Positions 1-9,653 of a stretch of DNA of 64,000 bases are shown here, piece by piece; within the stretch, counting starts at the first letter, position 1, and every line of letters begins with the position of its first letter. The stretch comes from GCA-2718815 sp963578105 (GTDB taxonomy: Bacteria > Planctomycetota > Planctomycetia > Pirellulales > Pirellulaceae). The notes under the pieces are model-generated. The model did not search any database, was not told the DNA's origin, and was given only the letters and a program-made list of their open reading frames with translations. A program made the position numbers and the translations under genes. Location of the stretch: the NCBI GenBank assembly GCA_963578105.1, contig CAUZBP010000001.1, positions 62,001 through 126,000 of the forward strand, given 5' to 3'.

Positions 1-309
1 AGTGGGGGCAAGGTGGAAGTTCAGGTCACGCAGACCGAAGAACACGCTTTGCTAATTGTGACGGATGACGGTTGCGGCATGACCGACGAAGTATTGCAGC
101 ATTTATTCGATCCGTTTTTTACCAAACGTCGCGATGGCAAAGGTACAGGCTTGGGGCTTTCTATTACCTTTCGGATTGTGAACGAACATCAGGGTCATAT
201 TGATCCAACCAGCGATGGACCACAAAAAGGATCTCAGTTTTGTGTCAGCTTGCCCCGCAGGCAAGACAAGATAAAGGAGGAGTCCAAACATCAATATCAA
301 ACCGCCTAG
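1..309 (+). CDS. sensor histidine kinase, C-terminal ATPase part (5' end cut by window)
   Basis: Only the last ~100 residues are present; the frame is open to base 1, so the true start lies outside the window. They form the ATP-binding half of a HATPase_c domain: a G1-type box (DDGCGM), an F box (FDPFFTKR) and a G2 box (GKGTGLGLS), then the closing strands GSQFCVSLPRR. The family autophosphorylates a His and passes the phosphate to a response regulator. The next gene, almost touching it, encodes an NtrC-type regulator, so the two form a two-component pair. Signal and membrane topology cannot be judged because the sensor half is missing. Confidence 0.9.
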   Translation, partial: SGGKVEVQVTQTEEHALLIVTDDGCGMTDEVLQHLFDPFFTKRRDGKGTGLGLSITFRIVNEHQGHIDPTSDGPQKGSQFCVSLPRRQDKIKEESKHQYQTA

Positions 310-322
310 CCGATTAAAAATT

Positions 323-1669
323 TTGTTTGCTGATGACGAGCCATCACTTCAGACCTTCATGGGCGTCGAACTACCCCGGATGGGACACGAGGTCACGGTC
401 TGCCCCGACGGTACCACTGCTTGTGCAGCGTTGGAACGCAATACCTATGACTGCGTGATGGTGGACCTTGACATGCCCGGCTTGAATGGCATCGAAGTCA
501 TTGCCCGGGCTAAAGACCTCTCACCGGATACGGAAGCCGTTGTTCTTACTGGAAAATCTTCACTCGAGACGGCCGTCTCCGCAATCCGTCACGGTGCCTG
601 TGATTATTTGACGAAACCATGCAAGTTGGTCGAACTTCAAACGCTCTTGAACCGAATCGCAGACCGTCGCGAATTGACGAATAAATATCGTGCGCTGAAG
701 CGGCAGCTGAAACGTATCGAAGGCGAATGCCAGCTTGTGGGTAACAGTGAACAGATGCAACGGGTTTGTGAACGCGCAGCCAAGGTGGCTCCTACGAACT
801 CGGCAGTGCTGATTCGCGGCGAAACGGGAACTGGTAAAGAGCTTGTCGCGCGGGCGGTACACGATCAGAGTTTGCGTGCCGAAAAACCTTTTGTGGCGAT
901 TAATTGTGGCGCTCTACCTGAAAACCTGATTGAAAGTGAACTGTTCGGGCACCGTAAAGGTGCGTTTACCGGGGCGGAAGAACATCGGATGGGATTGTTC
1001 GAAGTGGCTGACGGTGGAACGTTGTTTCTGGACGAAATCGGCGAATTGCCGAAAGCAATCCAAGCGAAGCTGTTACGTGCACTGGAGAGTGGCGAGATTC
1101 GCCGAGTCGGCGATAACGAATTCTACCAGGTCGATGTGCGAGTCGTGTGTGCTACTCATCGCGATCTCGACAGCATGGTCACTACCGAAGAATTTCGTGA
1201 GGACTTGATGTTTCGTATTAATACGTTTGAGATTGCGCTACCGGCACTGCGCGATCGAATTCAGGATATATCCAGTTTGGCCCGCCATCTGCTCATGCGT
1301 TTCCATCCGAAAATCCGGCCGGATGACACATTATTCAGCGACAAGGCAATCAGGGCACTGCAGTCGCATGGTTGGCCCGGCAACGTGCGCGAACTGGCCA
1401 ATGTGATCGAACACGCCACTATTTTGTGTGACCAGTTGCCGATTAAAACCGAGCATTTACCGGAGCGGTTTACCGACGGTGGCAAAGGCCTGCGCGTATT
1501 AAAACGTATCGGGCCTTTGACGCTTCGCGAAATCGAGATGCAGGCGGTTCACGAAGCATTGGAACGACATCAAGGAAGTAAACCCAAGGCAGCCGAGGAA
1601 CTGGGTGTCAGTTTGAAGACTTTGTACAACAAATTAAGCCAATCCAATTCATTGGAAAAATCCGCGTAG
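323..1669 (+). CDS. sigma-54-dependent NtrC-family response regulator
   Basis: Three domains in order: a receiver (acidic pair at residues 4-5, phospho-acceptor Asp ~48 in VMVDLDMPG, switch Lys in LTKP), a central AAA+ domain (Walker A GETGTGKE, sigma-54 loop GAFTGA, Walker B LFLDEIGELP, WPGNVREL) and a C-terminal Fis-type helix-turn-helix (AAEELGVSLKTLYNKL). It should activate sigma-54 promoters when phosphorylated by the kinase encoded just upstream. The TTG start at 323 cuts into the first receiver strand. A strong Shine-Dalgarno at 273-280 stands 9 bases before an in-frame ATC at 290, which would add 11 residues and complete that strand; no ATG, GTG or TTG fits there. The actual start is therefore uncertain. 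Confidence 0.93.
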   Translation: MFADDEPSLQTFMGVELPRMGHEVTVCPDGTTACAALERNTYDCVMVDLDMPGLNGIEVIARAKDLSPDTEAVVLTGKSSLETAVSAIRHGACDYLTKPCKLVELQTLLNRIADRRELTNKYRALKRQLKRIEGECQLVGNSEQMQRVCERAAKVAPTNSAVLIRGETGTGKELVARAVHDQSLRAEKPFVAINCGALPENLIESELFGHRKGAFTGAEEHRMGLFEVADGGTLFLDEIGELPKAIQAKLLRALESGEIRRVGDNEFYQVDVRVVCATHRDLDSMVTTEEFREDLMFRINTFEIALPALRDRIQDISSLARHLLMRFHPKIRPDDTLFSDKAIRALQSHGWPGNVRELANVIEHATILCDQLPIKTEHLPERFTDGGKGLRVLKRIGPLTLREIEMQAVHEALERHQGSKPKAAEELGVSLKTLYNKLSQSNSLEKSA

Positions 1670-1993
1670 CTGGCGACCGTCTTTTCGACGAGTTTTCCAG
1701 CGATGCTCTCTTCATTTTCAGAGAGAAGGCCCGGACTTGGTGTTACCAGGTTTCGGAAAAAATCTCAGGATCACCCGGTGTAACCAAAGTGTTTTCCGAC
1801 GAAGTCTTGTGTTCGCGACTGCTTGTGTCACAATAGACAAAATGGCCTCTTGTGTTGTCATCCATCCGGTTCGGTGGTCACGAATCGCTGCATGTTGAGC
1901 CGTTTCGGTGCTGTCTGGCTCCGATTTCCATCAATCCCTGGCTGCCTTACTAGCTAACATCATTTGGGCGGCTCGATTTCAGGACCAATAAGT

Positions 1994-3814
1994 GTGAGCA
2001 CCGCTAGGCTACCCAATCCTGTGATGCAGGGTGATAGGCGAAGCTTCATCCCGGCGAACTACTGGATCCTCAGCCCTCTCAAGGATGGGATGTTGATTCT
2101 GTTGACACCGCTTGCTGTGATGCTCCTCTTTGTGGCAGCCGGGCACTATCAATGGCAGGGGTTTTTGATTGGGCTCGGGCTTATGTTGGCGGTGGGACAT
2201 TACCTGCCGGGCATGATACGGGCTTACGGGGACCCTGCCTTGTTTCGGCGGTATCGCCTGCGGTTGATTGTGGCCCCGATTCTGTTGATGTCTTTGTGTG
2301 CGACGTTTACTTACCTCAACTTGCATGCGTTTATCTTCTTGATGTTTTTGTGGGGAAGCTGGCATTGGATGATGCAGATCTACGGTTTTGGTCGCATCTA
2401 TGATGCCAAGGCCAAGTCGTTTTCAAAAACAACCGCTCGCTTTGACTATGCCACATGCGTCCTGTGGTTCTACTGGTTTTCAATCTTCGCCTACAGTAGC
2501 ACCAATTATTTGAGCAATTATTACGCAAGTGGTGGTCCTCTCTTGCCTGCGCAGCTATTTCATTACGCGCGTATGGTTTGGTTGGCAATGGCTGTGGCCG
2601 TCTCTGCAGCATACGCCATTCACCTCGTGCGTTTGTTGCGACAAGGCCAATCCATTAATCCGCTCAAGATCATCCTCTTTTCCATTACGTTTACGTATCT
2701 CGGATATGCCATGGCCATCGTGGAAACACCACTTTTGGGATACATTCTCTTCGAGTCGTGTCATGACATCCAGTACCTGGCCATCGTTTGGTTCGTCAAC
2801 CGTCAGCGCGCAGAAAACGGTTTGAATGCCGGTAGTTTTATCCAATTCCTGTTTCGACCGCGGGCCATACTGGTCGTGTTGTATATTGCCCTGTGTTTGG
2901 CTTTCGGTTCCATGACGATCGGAAAGCAATTTAGCGATGGCTTCCTGACGCAGATCCTTGCTGTGCTGATTGCTACCTCCGCCACCTACCACTACTACCT
3001 GGATGGCTTCATCTGGAAAGTTCGTGAGACCTCAACGCGACGATCACTGGGAGTCAGTGAATCTGAAGGGGACGCTCCTGCGCAGGATCTGCAAAGGCCG
3101 CAACAAGTGTTGTCACCTGCGCTGCGTCACTCGCTACTTTGGCTGTTGCTTTTCGTGCCCGCCGTGATTTTGGGTGTGCTCGAATACAACGGTTCCGTGG
3201 CTGACAAGGTTGATCGATCAGCGAAAGTTGCTGAGGCCTTTCCGTACAACGCCAATGCCCAAATCGAACTTTGTGGTATCCTGATCGACCTTCAACAGGC
3301 TGAGAAAGCCCTGGACAGTTGCCGTCGGGCAGCCTTGCTCAGGCCTAACTGGGCGATAGCACACGTGAAACTGGGGCATGTCTTTCTTATGCAAGACCAA
3401 ACGGATGAAGCGATCTCCGCCTACAGGAATGCGCTGGAGGTGAACCCTGAATCAGTCGAGGCTCAGTTTAATTTGGGTGTTGTGCTCGTCGAGAATCAAA
3501 ACTGGGATCAGGCAGCCCAGGCATTTGAAGGAGTTCTTCAATTGAAACCGCAGCATGGTCAGGCATACCACAACTTGGCCATCACGTATGAACGGCGAAA
3601 CCAAATTTCGCAAGCGGAAGAACACTACAAGCAGGCACTAAAAATCAATCCGGACTTTACCAACTCACATGTTAAACTCTGCATTCTGTACGCCAAGCAA
3701 AATAAAATCAGATTGGCAGAGCATCATTTGGCAGAAAGCATGCGTTTGAAACCGAGTCCCGCAGTTCTCTCTCAGCTGGATCGTGTGCGCGAGGCATTGA
3801 GCAGGGCGAATTGA
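1994..3814 (+). CDS. multi-pass membrane protein with C-terminal TPR repeats
   Basis: About 606 residues. The first ~400 are strongly hydrophobic and could hold roughly ten membrane helices, with a His/Trp-rich segment near WGSWHWMM and a conserved-looking CHDIQYLAIVWF stretch. A further helix near residue 390 is followed by about five tetratricopeptide repeats (for example WAIAHVKLGHVFLMQDQTDEAI and QAYHNLAITYERR), probably outside the cytoplasm. GTG at 1994 is preferred over TTG 1964 because an AGGA lies about 10 bases before it. The TPR part suggests protein-protein contacts; the membrane part is not assigned to a named family. It ends only 5 bases from the convergent lexA gene. Confidence 0.75.
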   Translation: MSTARLPNPVMQGDRRSFIPANYWILSPLKDGMLILLTPLAVMLLFVAAGHYQWQGFLIGLGLMLAVGHYLPGMIRAYGDPALFRRYRLRLIVAPILLMSLCATFTYLNLHAFIFLMFLWGSWHWMMQIYGFGRIYDAKAKSFSKTTARFDYATCVLWFYWFSIFAYSSTNYLSNYYASGGPLLPAQLFHYARMVWLAMAVAVSAAYAIHLVRLLRQGQSINPLKIILFSITFTYLGYAMAIVETPLLGYILFESCHDIQYLAIVWFVNRQRAENGLNAGSFIQFLFRPRAILVVLYIALCLAFGSMTIGKQFSDGFLTQILAVLIATSATYHYYLDGFIWKVRETSTRRSLGVSESEGDAPAQDLQRPQQVLSPALRHSLLWLLLFVPAVILGVLEYNGSVADKVDRSAKVAEAFPYNANAQIELCGILIDLQQAEKALDSCRRAALLRPNWAIAHVKLGHVFLMQDQTDEAISAYRNALEVNPESVEAQFNLGVVLVENQNWDQAAQAFEGVLQLKPQHGQAYHNLAITYERRNQISQAEEHYKQALKINPDFTNSHVKLCILYAKQNKIRLAEHHLAESMRLKPSPAVLSQLDRVREALSRAN

Positions 3815-3819
3815 ACTGC

Positions 3820-4419
3820 TCACACTTTGCGGACAACGCCCACGACCACACCGGTGACGCGTGCGTTTCGTGAGTAGATGGGAGACATCGAACGGTTGGC
3901 CGGTTGGAGTCGGACCCGGTTCTTTTCCGGATGCCAGTATTTCAGGGTCGCTTCCCCATCCTCTGTTTCCGCGACGACCATTTCCCCAGAGTTAGCTGTC
4001 CGCTGGCGTTTGATGACGACGTAATCCCCATCGTCAATGTGCGCCTCGATCATCGAGTCGCCGTTAACGCGGAGTACAAACATGTTTTTCTTGGAAAACA
4101 TCTCCCCGAAATCAACCCGTTCATTTTGTTCGATCGCTTCGTGCATCACGCCGGCCGCAACCTGCCCCACCAGGTGAAGACCTTTGTCGTGAACTGGTTC
4201 AGCTGCCAGTTGGATGGCCCGAGACATGTTGGGTTCACGCGTAATCATGCCCTTTTTTTCCAGCGCTTTCAAGTGGCACATGACACCGTTAGGAGAGCTT
4301 ATCTTGAATTTCGCACCAATCTCACGCACGGTGGGTCCATAGCCGCGATTCTGAATTTTATCCCGGATGAATTTGTAAACTTCCTTTTGCCGCTTGGTGA
4401 GTTGGTCGTAGATAGACAT
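3820..4419 (-). CDS. lexA: LexA repressor, SOS regulator
   Basis: 199 residues, the usual LexA length. The N-terminal winged helix-turn-helix (TVREIGAKFKISSPNGVMCHL) binds operators; the C-terminal S24 peptidase domain has the self-cleavage Ala-Gly bond (QVAAGV), the catalytic Ser in NGDSM and Lys in VVIKRQ. Family role: represses DNA-damage genes until RecA filaments trigger autocleavage. The open frame continues 61 codons upstream, but MSIYDQLTKRQKEV is the normal LexA beginning, so Met at 4419 is chosen. A perfect palindrome about 80 bases upstream is a candidate autoregulatory operator. Confidence 0.95.
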   Translation of the reverse strand: MSIYDQLTKRQKEVYKFIRDKIQNRGYGPTVREIGAKFKISSPNGVMCHLKALEKKGMITREPNMSRAIQLAAEPVHDKGLHLVGQVAAGVMHEAIEQNERVDFGEMFSKKNMFVLRVNGDSMIEAHIDDGDYVVIKRQRTANSGEMVVAETEDGEATLKYWHPEKNRVRLQPANRSMSPIYSRNARVTGVVVGVVRKV

Positions 4420-4929
4420 GGATTTTTTCGATCCTTCCTGGATTGTTTCTGCAACCAGCGAAACTTTGAGTAACCCCACCGTCATCATAATATACGTGTG
4501 TACACATGCAATAGCGTTTGTACAGTCATTTGGGGAAATCGGAGAACCACGCGGATTTTCTCGCCGAGCGGGACCTCGCGTGAGTCTGTCGGCAGTCTTC
4601 AAGCTGCCGTGCTCTTCCGCCGGGACCTGTTTCGCAAGGCGCCCGGAGCGCCCGGATTGTGGACTGGGAGGAGTTTGGAATCACTGTTTTAGCGATTTCC
4701 TTATGAGCCTTGCGTTGAACGGTTGCCACGCCGGTTCGGTTCCTGTGGTACTGCCCGCAGGTCGACTAACCGGCGCGTCTACCCTGGACGGATAAAACGA
4801 AACACCACACGGTGTGGGGCCGGATTGGCTGGCTTTCACGGTTGGACGAAGCAATCGGCCTCAGTCTGTACGGTTCCGTCACTGGTCAACTTGTTGATCG
4901 CCGTATTCCACTTGGCTGAGGCCGGCAGT
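4420..4929. other. 510-base gap between mnmG and lexA
   Basis: The gap carries the putative lexA operator near its left end. The remainder has short open frames on both strands but none with a recognisable product or a convincing ribosome-binding site. Both flanking genes run leftward, so it holds the lexA promoter and the 3' untranslated end of mnmG. No clear terminator hairpin was found. Confidence 0.5.
4495..4508. promoter_or_regulatory. candidate LexA operator upstream of lexA
   Basis: The 10-mer TGTGTACACA at 4497-4506 is a perfect palindrome, and the flanks to 4495 and 4508 extend it with one mismatch. A second TGTACA lies at 4519-4524. It stands ~80 bases before the lexA start and beside an AT-rich TATATTATG stretch on the minus strand that could serve as a -10. 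Autoregulation of lexA is the family norm; that this particular palindrome is the operator is inference. Confidence 0.4.
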
Positions 4930-6771
4930 TCAAGTCCGTTTTGCCGGGTTGTGCAGATAAAACATCAGCACAGCCACATCGGCAGGAGTAATTCCGCTAA
5001 TGCGACTGGCCTGTGCAAGGCTTAAAGGGCGGATGCGAGAAAATTTTTCCTGGGCCTCGGCCCGTAGATTTTGCAGGGTGGAAAAATCAAATCCGGTCGG
5101 GATTCGTTGTTCGCCAAGTCGCTTTTGACGTTCTACCTCAACCTGTTGACGAGAAATGTATCCTTCGTATTTGATATCGTAGACAATCTGTTCTGACTCG
5201 AGTGGACCAATGTCGTTGAGTAGGGGACAGGCCGCTTGTAAATCAGACCAGTTGGTTTCCGGGCGGCGGAGATACTTTTCCAGGGTCACCCCTTCGTATC
5301 GGTGGTTGCCCAGCAGTTGCAAGGCGAGGGCGATTTGTTCTTCTTTTTTTTCCAATAGCTGCCAACGTGCCGGTTCGATCAGGCCGAGTTGCTGGCCGAC
5401 CGGCGTGAGCCTTCTGTCAGCATTATCTTGACGCAAAGAGAGCCGGTACTCAGCACGGCTGGTGAACATGCGATAAGGCTCATCCACTCCTCGTGTTACC
5501 AGATCGTCGATGAGCACACCGATGTAGGCTTGTTGTCGGTTGAGCACGAGTGGTTCCTTACCCTGCAATTGGAGGGCCGCATTGATGCCAGCCATCAGTC
5601 CTTGCGCTGCCGCCTCCTCGTACCCGGTGGTCCCATTGATCTGTCCTGCAAAGTAGAGCCCGGAAACGGTCTTGGTTTCCAGTGAAGGCCAAAGTTGTTG
5701 TGGGGAACAAAAATCGTACTCCACGGCATAGCCGTAGCGCATGATTTGCGCGTTTTCCAAACCGGGAATTTTTTGAAGCATGGCATCCTGAACGTCTCGG
5801 GGCAAACTAGTGGAGACGCCATTGACGTAAAATTCCAGTGTATGCCGTCCTTCCGGTTCGAGGAAAAGTTGGTGCTGAGACTTGTCAGCGAAACGCACGA
5901 CTTTGTCTTCGATCGAAGGACAATAACGCGGTCCACTCGTTTGGATTTGACCGCTGTACATCGGAGCACGCTGCAGATTGTCACGAATCAGTTTATGCAC
6001 CTCCGGATTGGTGTGGGTGATCCAACAGGGAAGCTGATCGACATCAAGGCGCTTTGTCATGAATGAGAAAGGTTGAGGCTGATCATCGCCTGGCTGGATT
6101 TCGGTACGGTCGAAGTCGATCGTTCTGCCATTGATCCTCGGTGGGGTTCCCGTCTTGAAGCGTTCGATTTCAAAGCCCAGGCGGCGAAGAGCTCCGCTGA
6201 TTCCTGAAGTGGTTCCTTCGCCCGCTCGGCCGCCAGCAGTTTTTGTATCACCGGTGTGCATGAGGGCAGAAAGGAAGGTACCCGTCGTTAAAATGACGCA
6301 AGGGGCTTGGTACACCACGTCACCTTGAACCTGAACTCCAGTAATCCGTGATTCGTTTAGGGCGTTCTGGACCAGAAGATCCTGGACCACTTCCTGGCGC
6401 AGGGACAAATTTTCCTGGCTTTCGACAACCCGTTTTATTTCTTGCTGATAAGCCTTCTTGTCTGCCTGCGCGCGCGGGCTGTGCATGGCCGGGCCCTTGC
6501 GGCGATTTAGCATCCGAAACTGGATTCCCGTTGCATCGATCGCCCGGCCCATGGCACCACCTAGCGCATCGACTTCACGAGCGATCTGACCCTTGGCTAT
6601 GCCTCCAATGGCCGGGTTGCAACTCATCTGTCCGACAGTATCTAGATTGGTGGTCAGGAGTCCGGTTTTGGCACCCAGGCGTGCCGCGGCAAGCGCAGCC
6701 TCTGTACCAGCATGACCAGCACCAATGACCAGCACGTCGAACTTATAAGTCGAAGCTTCCATACTGGCCAT
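4930..6771 (-). CDS. mnmG: tRNA uridine-5-carboxymethylaminomethyl modification enzyme MnmG (GidA)
   Basis: 613 residues, close to the family norm of ~620-630. The N-terminal FAD-binding GAGHAGTEAALAAARLG motif, the MSCNPAIGGIAKGQ signature and later GTPPRINGRTID and MFTSRAEYRLSLRQDNAD are characteristic of MnmG. With MnmE it installs the cmnm5 group on wobble U34 of several tRNAs. The C-terminal SRISGITPADVAVLMFYL helices are intact, so the protein looks complete. Met at 6771 or the Met three codons later (6762) could be the start. mnmE is not in the window. Confidence 0.96.
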   Translation of the reverse strand: MASMEASTYKFDVLVIGAGHAGTEAALAAARLGAKTGLLTTNLDTVGQMSCNPAIGGIAKGQIAREVDALGGAMGRAIDATGIQFRMLNRRKGPAMHSPRAQADKKAYQQEIKRVVESQENLSLRQEVVQDLLVQNALNESRITGVQVQGDVVYQAPCVILTTGTFLSALMHTGDTKTAGGRAGEGTTSGISGALRRLGFEIERFKTGTPPRINGRTIDFDRTEIQPGDDQPQPFSFMTKRLDVDQLPCWITHTNPEVHKLIRDNLQRAPMYSGQIQTSGPRYCPSIEDKVVRFADKSQHQLFLEPEGRHTLEFYVNGVSTSLPRDVQDAMLQKIPGLENAQIMRYGYAVEYDFCSPQQLWPSLETKTVSGLYFAGQINGTTGYEEAAAQGLMAGINAALQLQGKEPLVLNRQQAYIGVLIDDLVTRGVDEPYRMFTSRAEYRLSLRQDNADRRLTPVGQQLGLIEPARWQLLEKKEEQIALALQLLGNHRYEGVTLEKYLRRPETNWSDLQAACPLLNDIGPLESEQIVYDIKYEGYISRQQVEVERQKRLGEQRIPTGFDFSTLQNLRAEAQEKFSRIRPLSLAQASRISGITPADVAVLMFYLHNPAKRT

Positions 6772-6962
6772 GATAGAAGGTTCGGGCGACTGTGCACACC
6801 GTTGCGAGGGCTTCCTGGAGGATGAATGAAGCGGGTCGGAGGACCGGTTAGGAAGAAAAGGATGAATGAAGCAGGCAAATTTCAGAGTTCAGCGGGTGCA
6901 CCCTTCCTGTTCGTTTCGGACTTGGTTGCGGCCCGGCTGGCTTCTCCTTGTCCGGTCGTCCA

Positions 6963-8723
6963 TCATGCGGCTGACTTGGTGGATCCTATTGGTACCCGTA
7001 GGTCAAAGAGTCCAAAGATTTCCTGTTGGGAAAGCCCGGCATTTTTTGGGGTGTCATTGTCAGAGAAGATCGAGTCGAAAATTTTTCGCTTTTGCCGCAG
7101 TACCTCGTCAATTCGTTCTTCAACCGTTCCTTGGGTCAGAAAGCGGGTTACCGTCACGGGCCCCTTGGCTCCAATGCGATGAGCTCGATTGATGGCTTGA
7201 TCTTCCACGGCAGGATTCCACCAACGGTCGAAGAGAAACACGTAACTCGCGAACTGCAAATTGAGTCCTACGCTGCCCGCTCCGTAGCTTATTAACAACA
7301 CTTGGTGTCGAGGGTCATCGCGGAATTTCTGAATGACATCGTCCCGTTTTTGAGTAGCAATCTTGCCGTGGTATTCCAATGGACAATAACTGGACAGGCG
7401 CCCTTTAAGATTGTTTAAAGATTTTACCCACTGGCTGAACACGATTGCTTTTTCACCACTGGCGACTAATTCTTCCAGGTCGACGAAGAGTCGTTCAAAT
7501 TTGCTGCTCCGGTCTGTGGCCGGATCGAAGTTGCAGATTTGTTTCAAACGCAAGATGAGCTCGAACACATGTTGTACTGTGATTTCGCCACCCAGTTCGG
7601 CCAAGCGAACCACGCCCTCGTCTTCGGCCATCTGATACGTTTTCATTTGTTCACTGGTCAGTGAAAGCTGCGCATCTCGATAAAGAATAGGCGGAAGTTC
7701 CTTGAGAACCTTCCGTTTAGTTCGGCGCAACAAATAGTCCTCGGTCGCTTGTCGTAGACGTTGGGGTTTCCAGTCCCGCCGGACTGTTCCAGGTGAAAGA
7801 AAATCGAAGATAGAGCATAGATCTTCGGAACTATTTTCAATCGGAGTGCCGGTCAGCGCCCAACTGCGATGCCGTTTAATCGATCGGATAGCACGACTTG
7901 TGGCACTGGACTGATTTTTGATGCGCTGGGCCTCGTCTAAAACCACCAGGTCGAAAGAACTTTCCATTTCCTTGAGCAGCAACTTGTCACGCATGACAAT
8001 TTCGTAATTGGCTAACTTGACCAACGTATCGGTCATGTTCCATAGCCATTCCCGTCGTTTGCGGTTGCCTTCGATGATGGTTACAGGGATTTCGGGAGCC
8101 CACTGGGCGAATTCCCGCTGCCAGTTTGTCACCAACGGTTTGGGACAAATGACCAGCACCTGGCGGACTTCACCCGCAGTCGCCAGTAGGCGAACGGTTG
8201 TGATGGCTTGCATCGTCTTTCCCAATCCCATTTCATCAGCCAGTATGGCCGCGTGACGTGGATAAAGAAAACCAACTCCTTCCAGTTGATAAGCAAAAGG
8301 TGTGCAAGGAAATTCCAGTGAACGGTTAGTAAAGATCGTTTCCAAAGGTGGCTGCAACAGATAATACAGCCGGTCTTCTAATTTGATGATGTTGCGCGGA
8401 GGACGAATCTTCGTCGGCCGGTCTCCGGCACGAAAGGCGAGGCGAGTGTTCGTTGCCGTTGCGGAAGGGATATTGATTTCTCCGGACGGCGGGGAGTCTG
8501 AGGTCGGATCTGAATTCGCGACAGAATCAGGAAAAGTGAAGCCGTAAGTTGTGATCGACCGGCGGTCAAAGTGCAACGACGTAATTTTGGTAGGATGGAA
8601 TTCCCAGTTCGTGGGAAGCAGATGAGTCAGTGGCCTTTGTACCAGGGCCGGTTGAGAGTTGTCCGTTGAAACACGGCAGTGTAAGCGGAGGTCCATGGTC
8701 CGGCATGTAGGAGTTGCGTTCAC
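6963..8723 (-). CDS. SNF2-family DEAD/DEAH helicase-like ATPase
   Basis: 586 residues. After ~130 variable N-terminal residues come the SNF2 motifs in order: Walker A (DEMGLGKTMQAI), motif II DEAQRIKN, motif III LTGTPIEN, then the helicase C lobe with SYGAGSVGLNLQFA, FDRWWNPAVEDQAINRAHRIG and TVEERI. Such proteins translocate on duplex DNA to remodel protein-DNA complexes; partners vary. GTG at 8723 is chosen because CGGAGTT stands 7 bases before it; the Met at 8696 has no such signal. Its start lies 25 bases after the stop of the unknown gene upstream, so the two are probably co-transcribed. Confidence 0.9.
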   Translation of the reverse strand: MNATPTCRTMDLRLHCRVSTDNSQPALVQRPLTHLLPTNWEFHPTKITSLHFDRRSITTYGFTFPDSVANSDPTSDSPPSGEINIPSATATNTRLAFRAGDRPTKIRPPRNIIKLEDRLYYLLQPPLETIFTNRSLEFPCTPFAYQLEGVGFLYPRHAAILADEMGLGKTMQAITTVRLLATAGEVRQVLVICPKPLVTNWQREFAQWAPEIPVTIIEGNRKRREWLWNMTDTLVKLANYEIVMRDKLLLKEMESSFDLVVLDEAQRIKNQSSATSRAIRSIKRHRSWALTGTPIENSSEDLCSIFDFLSPGTVRRDWKPQRLRQATEDYLLRRTKRKVLKELPPILYRDAQLSLTSEQMKTYQMAEDEGVVRLAELGGEITVQHVFELILRLKQICNFDPATDRSSKFERLFVDLEELVASGEKAIVFSQWVKSLNNLKGRLSSYCPLEYHGKIATQKRDDVIQKFRDDPRHQVLLISYGAGSVGLNLQFASYVFLFDRWWNPAVEDQAINRAHRIGAKGPVTVTRFLTQGTVEERIDEVLRQKRKIFDSIFSDNDTPKNAGLSQQEIFGLFDLRVPIGSTKSAA

Positions 8724-8748
8724 GGATTAACTCCGAAAAGAAAACCAT

Positions 8749-9315
8749 TTACTCATTTTGTGCTTCTTCGACGGCGTCACGGATTCGCTCAAATGGTTCA
8801 TGAAAATCAAAGCTTTCGTGAAGATCTTTGCAACGATCGTTCATCAGTTGGCGGTCGCTGGGGTGGTCTGCCAAAACGGCCGCTGGTTGATTCATCAACT
8901 GCACCGAAACCATTCCTAGAGGAGCAGGCACCGGCTGCCCCGGAGTCGGCTCGTCAATCCGCAAAGAGGGTGCACTTTTGACATTGTTTTCGGAAAGTAA
9001 CACGACGATCGGATACGAAACAAACGGTCTGGCTGTGGCTACTTCAACCACATTGGTGCAAACGAATAAAGGTTCTGTTTGGGTTTGCGACAGCAGGGTT
9101 TGTCCTAGGATTTCTCCGAAAAGATATGGTTTTAAGGTGGCGCCATACAGGATTTCTTGTGTACGACTCGGGTGAACCGGAGCAGTACAGTGAAATTCGA
9201 TGGGGCGTCCGGTGGAGTTCAGCAGCAAATATCCTCCAGAGATCCCATGTTCGGAAGATTCTAAGATTGTCAGAAATCCGATGGCATTTTTGGATTTACG
9301 GTTGCTAGCGGACAT
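8749..9315 (-). CDS. conserved-looking protein of unknown function
   Basis: 188 residues from the Met at 9315 (MSASNRKSKNAIGFLTI). The open frame runs a further 33 codons upstream, but that part has a different, low-complexity composition. The first ~120 residues look like a compact alpha/beta domain (GISGGYLLLNSTGRPIEFH, ILYGATLKPYLFGEILG, FVCTNVVEVATARPFVSYPIVVLL). The C-terminus is charged and likely helical (FEPFERIRDAVEEAQ). No signal peptide or membrane helix. It precedes the SNF2 helicase by 25 bases on the same strand and may assist it. I do not recognise the family. Confidence 0.65.
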   Translation of the reverse strand: MSASNRKSKNAIGFLTILESSEHGISGGYLLLNSTGRPIEFHCTAPVHPSRTQEILYGATLKPYLFGEILGQTLLSQTQTEPLFVCTNVVEVATARPFVSYPIVVLLSENNVKSAPSLRIDEPTPGQPVPAPLGMVSVQLMNQPAAVLADHPSDRQLMNDRCKDLHESFDFHEPFERIRDAVEEAQNE

Positions 9316-9653
9316 GGGAAAGGCAGAGAGGTGTGAAGTCGCGATGTGGGAGAAGGAAAGGTGGGCGGTCACCAGAAAGAAGTGGGTTCCCACCGTTGGG
9401 ATCGGGTTCAACAAACGGGTGACTTTAGAAGTCCTTTTTTTGCGCCCCTCCGCTAGCTGCTTCCAAGTCCCTCCGCTAAAAGTTTTCGGACAAATTGATC
9501 GTTCTTTTCAAGATCGACGGATTTTGGAAATAGAAGGTCTGACCTGTCAAGGGTTTTTTGGCGAGCCGAAATAATTATCGCCTGGTATCTCGACAACCTT
9601 CGGCGACTATGTTTATACTAGGAACATCAGCTTTAGCAGGAGATTAGATCAAC
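9316..9653. other. divergent intergenic region
   Basis: 338 bases between two divergently read genes, so it should hold promoters for both. An AGGAG stands just before the rightward start at 9654. No operator, hairpin or RNA gene was recognised. Confidence 0.4.
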
